NCBI GenBank assembly: GCA_947643165.1
Contig: CANRVB010000001.1
Location: 62,001-126,000, forward strand
Direction of reading: 5' to 3'
Length of the DNA stretch: 64,000 nt
Source of the DNA: an uncultured Porphyromonadaceae bacterium
GTDB taxonomy: Bacteria > Bacteroidota > Bacteroidia > Bacteroidales > Muribaculaceae
Positions 8,879-18,309 of this stretch are shown in pieces. The notes below the pieces were generated by a model. It had not been told where the DNA came from. It did not search any database and saw only the letters and a program-made list of their open reading frames with translations. The position numbers and the translations under genes are program-made. The stretch's first letter is position 1. Each line of letters starts with the position of its first letter.

Positions 8879-10291
8879 CTAAAAATTTACCGTTTCAGTG
8901 CTATAAGTGAATCGAATTTTAGCTTCATCGAGCATAATTTTTACCATAGCGGGTCCATCGATGTAAGGTCCGACGGCTGTAACCACCTCATAGCTCACAT
9001 AGTTCTGGGTGATAGTCTCGGTCTCGGTATCGACGGGAGTAGCGATGAAGATGCAGTCGTCATCCTTGAGATCGGCAAGGTTGCTGTTGATGAACTGCAT
9101 GATGTAGGGACGCATTCCGCTGATGACGTATCCACCGGAAGCCTCGTTGTAGGTAGCGAGGTAGGAGTTGATGTTGTCGGGGACTTTGTTGTCGTTGAAG
9201 AAAGCTTCGCGGTCTTTAGCGAGCACGATGAGCAACTGCTCGGGAGGTTCGATTCCGTAGGTGTTTTCGATCTTCTCGGCGGGGAGGAGGACAGAGAGGG
9301 AGTTGACAACGCCCATAGCACCGGCCTGGATGTGGCTGCGGAATGCCTCGACAATCTGACGGACGGGCATCTTGAACCTGACGTCGAGTCCGAGGGGAGC
9401 AACAATGAGAGGAGTGCCCTGCTGTGCCATAGCCGAAAGCTCGGGGGCCATGGAGAAGGAGAGGTTGTTGTTTGTGAGGACCTCGGGGGTGGAGGCGGCG
9501 ATGATACGGGCGTAGTTGTAGATGGTATCGCGCTCGACGTCGTCGGAGTCGTAATACTTCTGGTGGCTACGGTAGTAAATGGCCAGACGTGTATTCATGA
9601 TGTTTGTGACACGTCCGGAGCCGAAGGAGTTGGCGATATATAGGCCTGGCATTTCCTTGGCGAACGCGAGCGGCGAGAGGAAAGTCTCGGGCGACTTTTT
9701 GTAGAGGTTGTAGAGGTGGCGTCCGAGAGCAACCGGGAGATCAACGGAGATGACGTGAACGCCTTCGCCATTGAGGGAGTCGCTGTAGAGGGCGTTAGAG
9801 GTGTAGATTTTCTGTCCTAAGGAAGCAGAAGGATCGTAATAGTCGGCGGGGTTGAAGCTGGAGTTGATATCGTCGGGGAGCTGCCGAGTCAAGGGGAAGA
9901 CCTTCAGGCCCATGGGGACGAGGGAGTCGCCGGTGATCTTGTGGCCGTAGAAACGGAGGATGAGCTTGACAGAATCGATATCGGACTCGGCGACGCCGGA
10001 AGTGTCGATAAGAGAGGAGGGCATGAGCTGTGTGACGTAGTCGGAGGAGAGCCTGCCATAACCTTTGGCATCGATAGAACCGAGGAGCTGAGTGAGGGTA
10101 CGAGCGCTCATGATGTCGTTGTCGATAGACTGACCTTCGAGTGTGAAGACTGTATCGACAACGATCTCAGACTTGTCGGTGATAAGTGATGATCCGATCT
10201 GCGTGGTATCGTCATCGCAAGAGCTGAGGAACACGACGGGCGCGGCCAGAGCAAAAATAACTGCTGCCCAAAGCAGCTGGAGGGTTTTCAT
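8879..10291 (-). CDS. DUF4270-type lipoprotein
   Basis: Lipobox FLSSCDDD; conserved DUF4270-like body (GSSLITDKSEIVVDTVFTLEGQSI); start placed at MKTLQLLWAA. Confidence 0.75.
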   Translation of the reverse strand: MKTLQLLWAAVIFALAAPVVFLSSCDDDTTQIGSSLITDKSEIVVDTVFTLEGQSIDNDIMSARTLTQLLGSIDAKGYGRLSSDYVTQLMPSSLIDTSGVAESDIDSVKLILRFYGHKITGDSLVPMGLKVFPLTRQLPDDINSSFNPADYYDPSASLGQKIYTSNALYSDSLNGEGVHVISVDLPVALGRHLYNLYKKSPETFLSPLAFAKEMPGLYIANSFGSGRVTNIMNTRLAIYYRSHQKYYDSDDVERDTIYNYARIIAASTPEVLTNNNLSFSMAPELSAMAQQGTPLIVAPLGLDVRFKMPVRQIVEAFRSHIQAGAMGVVNSLSVLLPAEKIENTYGIEPPEQLLIVLAKDREAFFNDNKVPDNINSYLATYNEASGGYVISGMRPYIMQFINSNLADLKDDDCIFIATPVDTETETITQNYVSYEVVTAVGPYIDGPAMVKIMLDEAKIRFTYSTETVNF

Positions 10292-10344
10292 TAAATCGGA
10301 ATGAATTGGAGAAAATATCAAAGAGCCGAGGGGTGTGGATCAGC

Positions 10345-11175
10345 TCAATCTTCTTGAGGGAGAATGGAATCGTAGAAGTCGCCAACTTTCCGGTCGGCAT
10401 CTTCGTCCTGTCCACAGTAAGGGAGGACGGGCTTGCCGGATGCGATGGCGTAGTCGATGAGCTCCTGAGGGATGTCGTCGGAAGCGATTATGACGGCATC
10501 GGCATAGTCGACGGCAAGCTTGTGGAGCTTGTTGACATCGACGGGGCCGTCGCCGAGAGAGGCGAGGTCGTCCTTGGAGAAGTGGGGCATGAGTTTTTCG
10601 ACGAAACGGGGGTCGAGCTCGCCGTCGAATGCCTCGCTACGCATTGAGTAGACGATCTTGGAGTTGAGGAAGGAGGGGTCTTCGCCATACATTTTCTTGA
10701 GGTAGACGGGAGCAAGAGCAGTGATCCAGCCGATACAGTTAATGACGGCGGGATCCCAACGGAGCTTCTTGACGGTCTCGATGACACCTCTGACGAAGAA
10801 GATCATGCGCTCGTCGTTGTCTTCGGGATGAGAGACGGTCTCAAGTTCTTTGTCGGGAGAAGGAGCGGAACGGTGGAAGTAGTCATCGTTGTCGATGAAG
10901 TAAACCTGCATCCTCGAAGGCTGCAGCGTAGCCACCTTAATGATGAGGGGGTGGTCGGAATCGTCGATAATGATGTTCATTCCGGAGAGGCGAATGACTT
11001 CGTGGAGCTGATTTCGGCGCTCGTTAATACAGCCGTATTTAGGAGTAAATGTTCGGACTTCAAATCCCTTAGCCTGCATGACGTGAGGAGCCACACGGCC
11101 GTAGTCGGCCAAAGGGGACTGAGGCAGATAAGGATGTATTTCCTGGGATATGAAAAGAATCTTGTTGTTCTTCAT
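10345..11175 (-). CDS. Glycogen/starch synthase N-terminal-domain protein
   Basis: MKNNKILFISQEIHPYLPQSPLADYGRVAPHVMQAKGFEVRTFTPKYGCINERRNQLHEVIRLSG; only the N-terminal GT5-like domain. Confidence 0.75.
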   Translation of the reverse strand: MKNNKILFISQEIHPYLPQSPLADYGRVAPHVMQAKGFEVRTFTPKYGCINERRNQLHEVIRLSGMNIIIDDSDHPLIIKVATLQPSRMQVYFIDNDDYFHRSAPSPDKELETVSHPEDNDERMIFFVRGVIETVKKLRWDPAVINCIGWITALAPVYLKKMYGEDPSFLNSKIVYSMRSEAFDGELDPRFVEKLMPHFSKDDLASLGDGPVDVNKLHKLAVDYADAVIIASDDIPQELIDYAIASGKPVLPYCGQDEDADRKVGDFYDSILPQED

Positions 11176-11470
11176 CCTGGAGTGAAGGTATTTGAGGTGG
11201 AAGATATTAAGACAGAGAAGAGAGACAGTGAATGAGCGTTTTAAAGCGTCCGCACTCACGGCTGTGCAAAGATACGAAAAAAAATCGGGACGGTGAAATT
11301 TAGGCGTTTCAGAGCCTAAAAAAGAGGTGAATAAAAGCTAAAAAGGTGACAAATGCACAACAAAGGGGATAATTAGCAAGCTGAGCGGGGAAAAAGTTGT
11401 AACTTTGCACAAAGTAATCCGGCGAGTGTGCCGGGCCAACAACCAATGTAACCAAACGATCAAAGAATCC

Positions 11471-11962
11471 ATGATAAGACGCAGTGTAATTATGCTTGCG
11501 GCAGTGATCCTGACTGCCTTGACAGCGATGAGCCAGATGCCTAAGGGTGTAGACTGGTCGATGAACGTGAAGATGACCACAGCAACCAAGGGTGTGCTGA
11601 CAATACGCGCCAATGTAGAGCCGGGGTGGCATCTGTATGGCACAGATATACCAGAGGGCGGCCCGTCGGCCACCACCATAACGGTGAGTACCTCGACCAA
11701 GGATATCACCCTTCAGGGAAAACTGAAGCCGTCGGTGGCACCGGTCAAGGTAAAGGATGAGATGTTCGGCATGGAGCTGACATGGTGGGATGCACCGGTG
11801 AGCTTCACCTGCCCCATAGTGCTGAAGAGCAAGACAACCAGCGGCACCATAAGCGCCACCATAACCAATATGGCGTGCAATGACCAGACCTGCATACCAC
11901 CAAGCACGGAAGAGCTGAAGGTGAAGGTAGGCGCAGCCACACAGACAAAAAAGACAAAATAA
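11471..11962 (+). CDS. Stand-alone DsbD alpha-domain-like periplasmic protein
   Basis: Signal peptide; CNDQTCIPPS resembles the DsbD-alpha motif and the start of the adjacent DsbD. Confidence 0.75.
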   Translation: MIRRSVIMLAAVILTALTAMSQMPKGVDWSMNVKMTTATKGVLTIRANVEPGWHLYGTDIPEGGPSATTITVSTSTKDITLQGKLKPSVAPVKVKDEMFGMELTWWDAPVSFTCPIVLKSKTTSGTISATITNMACNDQTCIPPSTEELKVKVGAATQTKKTK

Positions 11963-11989
11963 AGGGAATTCCAGCCATAGCAACAGACC

Positions 11990-14014
11990 ATGATGACAAG
12001 CATAAAGGACTTGAAGAACCGCATCCGGGTGATAGTAGCCGCAGTGGTAATGGCACTGTGCGGAGCCGGGATATGCAGTGCCCAGATAGTTACTCCGATA
12101 ACCTGGGACACATCGATAGAGGTGTCGGAGAACGGGACTGGTGTGATAACCTATACGGCCAACATAGAGCAGGGCTGGCATATGTATGCGCTCGAACTGG
12201 CAGAGGGTGGCCCGAATCCGACCACGATAACGTATGACACACTGGAAGGTGTGGAACTCACGGGGAATCCTGAGCCTTCGATAGCTCCGATAGAGCAGGT
12301 GGACATGATATTTCACCTGAAGTTGGGCTGGTGGGAGGCACCGTCGGTCAAGATAAACCAGAAGATAAAGCTTACGAACAGCGACAAGTCGTATAAAATA
12401 GCGGGTACAATCCGCTTTCAGGGTTGCAACGATGAGAGCTGCATACCTCCGACAACGGAGAATTTCGAGCTGACGGGCGGAACTCCTGCCCCGACATCGG
12501 GCGACAACTCCACCGCTGCAGAAACAGAGACAGCACCAAAAGCTGAAAACGGTGCCAATAAAGCCGGATGGTGGACACCGGTGGTATTTCCCTCGGGCGA
12601 CGAGACAGTCCAGGCCGACGGCAGCGCCAATATATCGGGCCAGCCGTGGTGGTATATATTCATATGGGGCTTCATAGGTGGTCTGGTGGCACTACTGACA
12701 CCTTGTGTATGGCCGATGATACCGCTGACAGTGAGCTTCTTCCTGAAGCGTTCGGGCTCGCGGAGCAAGTCGATAGCGGACGCACTGCTCTATGGCGCCG
12801 GCATCATAGTGATATATCTGATACTCGGTCTGGCGATCACACTGATATTCGGAGCGAGCAAGCTGAATGATCTGGCAACGAACGCCGTGTTCAATCTGGC
12901 TTTCTTCCTGCTGCTGGTAGTATTTGCAATAAGCTTTTTCGGAGCATTTGACATAAAGCTGCCGTCGCGCTGGAGCAATGGCGCAGACTCGCAGGCAGAA
13001 CGTACAAGCGGCATAGTGTCGATATTTTTCATGGCATTCACGCTTGTGCTGGTATCGTTCAGCTGCACAGGTCCGATCATAGGTACCCTACTTGTGGAAG
13101 CGGCTTCGACAGCCGACATAGCCGGACCGGCAGTAGGCATGGGCGCATTCGCTCTCGCACTGGCGATACCGTTCGCACTGTTCGCCATGTTCCCATCGTG
13201 GCTCAAGAGTGTTCCGCGCTCGGGCGGCTGGCTGAATTCGGTCAAGGTAGTCCTGGGCTTTCTTGAGCTGGCACTGTCGCTGAAATTTCTGTCGGTAGCC
13301 GATCTGGCTTATGGATGGCACATACTTGACCGCGAGGTATTCGTATCGCTGTGGGTTGTGATCTTCATACTTCTCGGTATGTATCTGCTCGGGAAACTGC
13401 GCTTCTCGCATGACGGGGCACCACAGCAACATGTGTCGATAGTTAAATTTTTCATGGCGCTGATCTCACTGTCGTTTGCGGTGTATCTGATTCCAGGCCT
13501 CTGGGGCGCACCCCTCAAGAGTGTGAGCGCTTTTGTACCGCCGCTATACACGCAGGATTTCGATCTGTATACCAGCGGTGAGTTCAAGGAATTCGATGAC
13601 TATGACAAGGGTATGGAGTATGCGATGGAGAGTCACCGCGCCGTACTGATAGACTTCTCGGGCTACGGATGTGTGAACTGCCGCAAGATGGAAGGTGCTG
13701 TATTCGACACTGAGGAGATATCAGGCATAATACGCGACAACTTCGTGCTGATCAAGCTGATGGTAGATGACAAGACCGATCTGGAAAGCCCGATCAAGGT
13801 TGAAGAGAACGGCAAGACCATCACACTCAAGACTGTAGGTGACAAGTGGAGCTATCTGCAGCGCTCCAAGTTTGCAGCCAACTCACAGCCTTACTATGTA
13901 ATGCTTGACAATAACGGAAACGCGCTGTCGACTCCATACTACTATGATGAGAATATAGCCCGCTTCGCCACATGGCTGCAGGGGGGCATCAAGACATACG
14001 TGTCAGCAAACTAA
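11990..14014 (+). CDS. dsbD: Thiol:disulfide interchange protein DsbD
   Basis: Alpha domain (CNDESCIPPT), membrane domain (LLTPCVWPMIPLTVSFFLKR), C-terminal thioredoxin domain (GYGCVNCRKME). Confidence 0.92.
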   Translation: MMTSIKDLKNRIRVIVAAVVMALCGAGICSAQIVTPITWDTSIEVSENGTGVITYTANIEQGWHMYALELAEGGPNPTTITYDTLEGVELTGNPEPSIAPIEQVDMIFHLKLGWWEAPSVKINQKIKLTNSDKSYKIAGTIRFQGCNDESCIPPTTENFELTGGTPAPTSGDNSTAAETETAPKAENGANKAGWWTPVVFPSGDETVQADGSANISGQPWWYIFIWGFIGGLVALLTPCVWPMIPLTVSFFLKRSGSRSKSIADALLYGAGIIVIYLILGLAITLIFGASKLNDLATNAVFNLAFFLLLVVFAISFFGAFDIKLPSRWSNGADSQAERTSGIVSIFFMAFTLVLVSFSCTGPIIGTLLVEAASTADIAGPAVGMGAFALALAIPFALFAMFPSWLKSVPRSGGWLNSVKVVLGFLELALSLKFLSVADLAYGWHILDREVFVSLWVVIFILLGMYLLGKLRFSHDGAPQQHVSIVKFFMALISLSFAVYLIPGLWGAPLKSVSAFVPPLYTQDFDLYTSGEFKEFDDYDKGMEYAMESHRAVLIDFSGYGCVNCRKMEGAVFDTEEISGIIRDNFVLIKLMVDDKTDLESPIKVEENGKTITLKTVGDKWSYLQRSKFAANSQPYYVMLDNNGNALSTPYYYDENIARFATWLQGGIKTYVSAN

Positions 14015-14039
14015 CAAGAGGTATAAAGAACAGAAAGAT

Positions 14040-14837
14040 ATGTCGGACTACAGGCAGCGCCATAGCCGCGCAGAGAAAATAGAAGCCCTCGGCCGGGTGA
14101 TAGATACATTGGATATACTGCGTATAGAATGTCCGTGGGACAGGAAGCAGACCAATGAGTCGCTTCGCCCCAATACCATAGAGGAAGTGTATGAACTTGC
14201 GCAGGCCCTGACTGAAGACAACAAGGACAACATAAGGAAGGAGCTCGGCGACGTTCTGCTGCACATACTGTTTTACTCCAAGATAGGAGAGGAAACAGAG
14301 ACATTTGACATAGCAGACGTGGCTGACTCTCTTAACGCCAAACTGATCTACCGCCACCCGCATGTATTCGGTCAGGCTGAAGCAGACAGTGCCCATCAGG
14401 TAGAACTGAACTGGGAACAGCTGAAACTGAAGGAAAAGGGAGGCAACAAAACAGTGCTTGAAGGTGTTCCATCAGCACTACCGGCACTTGTGAAAGCATA
14501 TCGCATACAGGAGAAGGCGGCCAATGTCGGCTTTGACTGGAGCGAGCGGGAACAGGTGTGGGAAAAGGTGAAGGAAGAGCTTGGCGAATTTGAGGCAGAG
14601 GCCAAAGCCAACAGAAAGGAGGATATGACTGATGAGATGGGAGATCTGATCTTCTCAATAGTCAATGCCGCCAGACTGTATGGCATAAATCCTGACAATG
14701 CTCTTGAACGCACCAACATGAAGTTTATAAAACGTTTCAACTACATAGAGCAACGCGCCAAAGAATCAGGGAAGCAGTTGTCGGAACTGACACTCGGCGA
14801 AATGGACGCACTGTGGAACGAAGCAAAAAAACAATGA
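14040..14837 (+). CDS. mazG: Nucleoside triphosphate pyrophosphohydrolase MazG
   Basis: LRIECPWDRKQTNESLRPNTIEEVYELAQAL; KELGDVLLHILFYSKIGEE. Confidence 0.95.
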   Translation: MSDYRQRHSRAEKIEALGRVIDTLDILRIECPWDRKQTNESLRPNTIEEVYELAQALTEDNKDNIRKELGDVLLHILFYSKIGEETETFDIADVADSLNAKLIYRHPHVFGQAEADSAHQVELNWEQLKLKEKGGNKTVLEGVPSALPALVKAYRIQEKAANVGFDWSEREQVWEKVKEELGEFEAEAKANRKEDMTDEMGDLIFSIVNAARLYGINPDNALERTNMKFIKRFNYIEQRAKESGKQLSELTLGEMDALWNEAKKQ

Positions 14838-15280
14838 TCAGAATGCGTAAAGAGATCATAGCGGCAATAACCGCGGCTGCGGCAACCCTGAGCATTAGTG
14901 CGGCTACGCCCGGCGATGTGATGATGCGCGGCTACCGTGTGAGTCAGGGCAGCAACACTCCGGCCGCAGTGAAAAGTATCGGGCTCGAGATAGACAGCAT
15001 ATCGTTCAGAAAAGATCTGACACGAGTTTATGGTAAAATAACCGGTCCCCACAACAGATCGGCGCAGATAGACAAGATAGAGCTCCGCTCGGGCACGAAC
15101 AAGTATGAATCGAACGACATAGACGGTTTCGACTACCAACGGGCATTCCAATGGGAAGAGGACGGAAGTATACCTGTAGAGATAGACTTTCCGGCAATCG
15201 CCTCACGGCCGTCACTGTTCACAATCATAGCGGCCACGCCCAAGGGCACTTGCATGTGGTCGGTAGCGAAACGACGATAA
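14834..15280 (+). CDS. Hypothetical secreted protein
   Basis: ATGA overlap with mazG; signal peptide; no recognised family. Confidence 0.5.
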   Translation: MIRMRKEIIAAITAAAATLSISAATPGDVMMRGYRVSQGSNTPAAVKSIGLEIDSISFRKDLTRVYGKITGPHNRSAQIDKIELRSGTNKYESNDIDGFDYQRAFQWEEDGSIPVEIDFPAIASRPSLFTIIAATPKGTCMWSVAKRR

Positions 15281-15289
15281 CGGCGCAGA

Positions 15290-17395
15290 ATGAAGCTGTG
15301 TATAACCGAGAAACCGAGTGTCGCCAAAGATATAGCCAATATACTTGGCGGTCCGGGCGCACCGAAACGCGATGGATATTATGACTGCGGTGAGTATCTG
15401 GTGACCTGGACCTACGGTCACTTATGCACCTTGAAAGAGCCGGCAGACTACAGCGACATGTGGAAACGCTGGTCGCTGAGCTCGCTGCCCATGATACCTG
15501 AACGTTTTGGCATAAAACTGATAGACATAGACAACTACCGGAAGCAGTTCGGGGTGATAGAGAGCCTGATAAAGCAAGCTGATGAGGTGATAAACTGCGG
15601 TGATGCCGGTCAGGAGGGCGAACTGATACAGCGCTGGGTGATGCAGAAGGCCGGAATCAAGTGTCCGGTATACCGCCTGTGGATATCATCGCTGACCGAT
15701 GAATCGATAAAAGAGGGTTTCAGCAAGCTTCAACCGGAAACTGACTTCCGCAATCTGTATATGGCCGGTCTGTCGCGAGCGATAGGTGACTGGATATTGG
15801 GTATGAACGCGACAAGGCTGTATTCGCTGAAATATGGCGAAACGGGCAAGGTTCTGTCGATAGGACGCGTGCAAACCCCTACACTGGCACTGATAGTGAA
15901 GCGGCACAAAGAGATAGCTGAGTTTGTACCAACCGACTACTGGGAGCTGAAGACCATATATCGGGAGGTAGAATTCGGTGCGACCTCTGGAAAATATGAC
16001 AGTGCCGAGAAAGCAGAAGAGGCAGCCCGCGCCATAACCGGCGAAGAGCTGACTGTGACAGATGTGCAACAGAAGAGGGGCCGCGAGTCTGCCCCACGAC
16101 TGTTTGACCTGACCTCACTTCAAGTAGAATGCAATAAACGCTGGGGTTGGACCGCAGACGAGACTCTGAAGCTAATACAGACTCTCTATGAGAAAAAAGT
16201 AACAACATATCCACGTGTAGACACTACATATCTATCGGAGGACATATATCCAAAGGTGCCGGGTATACTGAGAAAGCTCACTCCCTATCAACAGATAACG
16301 GAGCCGGTATTGTCGACAAAGCTTCCAAAGAGCAAGAAGGTGTTTGACAACGCCAAAGTGACCGACCACCACGCCATCATACCTACGGGTCAAGCGCCGA
16401 ACACGCTCGTAGGCAATGAGAGGAAACTGTATCATCTGATAGCACTCCGGTTTATATCGGCCTTTTATCCAGACTGTGTGTTTCAGTCGACAACAGTTAT
16501 GGCCAATGTTGACAAGACCGAGTTCAAGGCCACCGGCAAGGTTATAGTGGAACCAGGCTGGCGCACCGTCTACACCCTGATGGACAACAAGGGTAAGGAT
16601 CAGAACAGCGACCAGACGGAAGGGAACCAAGGTGACAAGGTTCTGCCACCGTTCACAGTAGGCGAGCATGGTCCGCACACGCCCTCGGTGGTAAAGAAAA
16701 CCACGCAGCCGCCCAAGGCGTATACGGAAGGTACGCTGCTCCGAGCAATGGAGAGTGCCGGCAAGACTGTAGACGACGATGACCTGCGTGAAGCGATGAA
16801 AGAGAACGGCATAGGCCGTCCGTCGACCCGCGCAGCTATAATAGAGACTCTATTCAAACGCGGCTATATAAAGCGTGAACGTAAGTCGATAGTAGCCTGT
16901 CAGGCTGGCATAGAGCTAATCGACATAATACATGAGGAGCTACTGAAAAGCGCCAAGCTGACAGGACTGTGGGAGAACAAGCTTCGCAAGATAGAGCGCG
17001 GCGAGTATTCGCCAAACGAGTTTGTTGATGAGCTTAAGGAGCAGATATCGGAGATAGTGAGATCGGTATTGAGCGACAACAGCAACCGCCGCATACACGT
17101 AGAGACAGAACCGGAGGCCACCAAAAGCGCTACCGGAGGGAAGAAAGCCTCAAAGGGTGAAAAGAAGCCTGCCGCCAAGCGTGCACCGGCTGTGCGCAAA
17201 CTGGAGGCTATAGTATGTCCTGAGTGTGGAAAGGGCCATATATTGAAAGGCAGGACAGCCTATGGCTGCTCGGAGTATGCGAATGGATGCACACTGCGTC
17301 TTCAGTTTGAGGACTACCCTGCCGATCTGACTCCAGGCAAACTGAACACAATGCTGAAAAAGAGATATAAAGCAGCCGTTAAACAGCCTACCTAA
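15290..17395 (+). CDS. topB: DNA topoisomerase III
   Basis: MKLCITEKPSVAKDIANILG; GDAGQEGELIQRW; SIGRVQTPTLALIVKR; C-terminal zinc-ribbon-like CPECGKGHILKGRTAYGCSEYANGC. Confidence 0.95.
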   Translation: MKLCITEKPSVAKDIANILGGPGAPKRDGYYDCGEYLVTWTYGHLCTLKEPADYSDMWKRWSLSSLPMIPERFGIKLIDIDNYRKQFGVIESLIKQADEVINCGDAGQEGELIQRWVMQKAGIKCPVYRLWISSLTDESIKEGFSKLQPETDFRNLYMAGLSRAIGDWILGMNATRLYSLKYGETGKVLSIGRVQTPTLALIVKRHKEIAEFVPTDYWELKTIYREVEFGATSGKYDSAEKAEEAARAITGEELTVTDVQQKRGRESAPRLFDLTSLQVECNKRWGWTADETLKLIQTLYEKKVTTYPRVDTTYLSEDIYPKVPGILRKLTPYQQITEPVLSTKLPKSKKVFDNAKVTDHHAIIPTGQAPNTLVGNERKLYHLIALRFISAFYPDCVFQSTTVMANVDKTEFKATGKVIVEPGWRTVYTLMDNKGKDQNSDQTEGNQGDKVLPPFTVGEHGPHTPSVVKKTTQPPKAYTEGTLLRAMESAGKTVDDDDLREAMKENGIGRPSTRAAIIETLFKRGYIKRERKSIVACQAGIELIDIIHEELLKSAKLTGLWENKLRKIERGEYSPNEFVDELKEQISEIVRSVLSDNSNRRIHVETEPEATKSATGGKKASKGEKKPAAKRAPAVRKLEAIVCPECGKGHILKGRTAYGCSEYANGCTLRLQFEDYPADLTPGKLNTMLKKRYKAAVKQPT

Positions 17396-17407
17396 AAGAT
17401 AAAAAGT

Positions 17408-17926
17408 ATGAGCGCAGAACTATTTCCAATCGTAGACAATGATGGGCACACAATAGGGAGTGCCACACGGTCGACCTGCCATGACGGAAAATCCAAGTTG
17501 CTTCATCCAGTGGTTCATCTGCACGTAATATCCAACGATGGCCGCAGCATTTATCTGCAACGGCGGTCAATGAACAAAGACATACAGCCCGGGAAATGGG
17601 ATACGGCAGTAGGCGGCCACGTCGACTATGGAGAAACAGTGGCAGAGGCAATGCTTCGTGAGGCCCGCGAAGAACTCGGCATAGACGCATCGACCGGCAA
17701 ACTAATCATGTCGTATATATGGGAATCGGAACGTGAGCGCGAGATGGTCAACGTACACACGGTGAAGGTAGATCCAGATAAATTTGAGGTCACACCAGAT
17801 CCGGTAGAGGTTGATGAGGCACGTTTCTGGAGCCTTGAGGAGCTTGAAGCGGCAAAAGGGAAAGGGATATTGACTCCGAATTTCGAACAAGAGTTTTTTG
17901 ACCGTCTACTCCCCTACTTATCATGA
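17408..17926 (+). CDS. NUDIX hydrolase
   Basis: Nudix box GGHVDYGETVAEAMLREAREELGI. Confidence 0.88.
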   Translation: MSAELFPIVDNDGHTIGSATRSTCHDGKSKLLHPVVHLHVISNDGRSIYLQRRSMNKDIQPGKWDTAVGGHVDYGETVAEAMLREAREELGIDASTGKLIMSYIWESEREREMVNVHTVKVDPDKFEVTPDPVEVDEARFWSLEELEAAKGKGILTPNFEQEFFDRLLPYLS

Positions 17927-18138
17927 ATATGGACTGGCAGATGATAACTGTATGCGTGATTCTTGTGGCTGTAGCCATAAGAATCGGAATGGGCATACGC
18001 GACAATATGAAAAGGGGCAAAGGAGCTCTGAATTGCACCGGATGTGCGTTGGCCGACCAGTGCATGAAAAAAGGAGATCAGAAAGAATGCAAGAATAAGC
18101 CGGGAGGCAACAGCGGATGCGGTTGCGGATGCCATTGA
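17923..18138 (+). CDS. Small membrane protein with Cys-rich C-terminus (FeoB-associated Cys-rich-like)
   Basis: 71 aa; one TM helix, then CTGCALADQC and terminal CGCGCH; ATGA overlap with the NUDIX gene. Confidence 0.65.
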   Translation: MNMDWQMITVCVILVAVAIRIGMGIRDNMKRGKGALNCTGCALADQCMKKGDQKECKNKPGGNSGCGCGCH

Positions 18139-18195
18139 ATCAAGTGCATCAAACAAGTCACACGTATCCAACAAATTGTAAACAAACGGTATGCA

Positions 18196-18232
18196 ATTAA
18201 AAAAGCGGGGTCTTGAAGGCCCCGCTTTTTAT
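18196..18232. terminator. Intrinsic terminator
   Basis: AAAAAAGCGGGGTCTTGAAGGCCCCGCTTTTT. Confidence 0.8.
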
Positions 18233-18309
18233 TGCCAATATGACCTATAGGGACAAACGTACACTATAAGTAGCGCACGACGTAAGAAGATCATAATACA
18301 GATAACAGA

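Noticed and set aside
8813-9643. 276-aa + strand ORF opposite the DUF4270 gene
   Set aside because: Antisense to a well-supported coding gene and also overlaps the tRNA; typical codon-bias shadow ORF.
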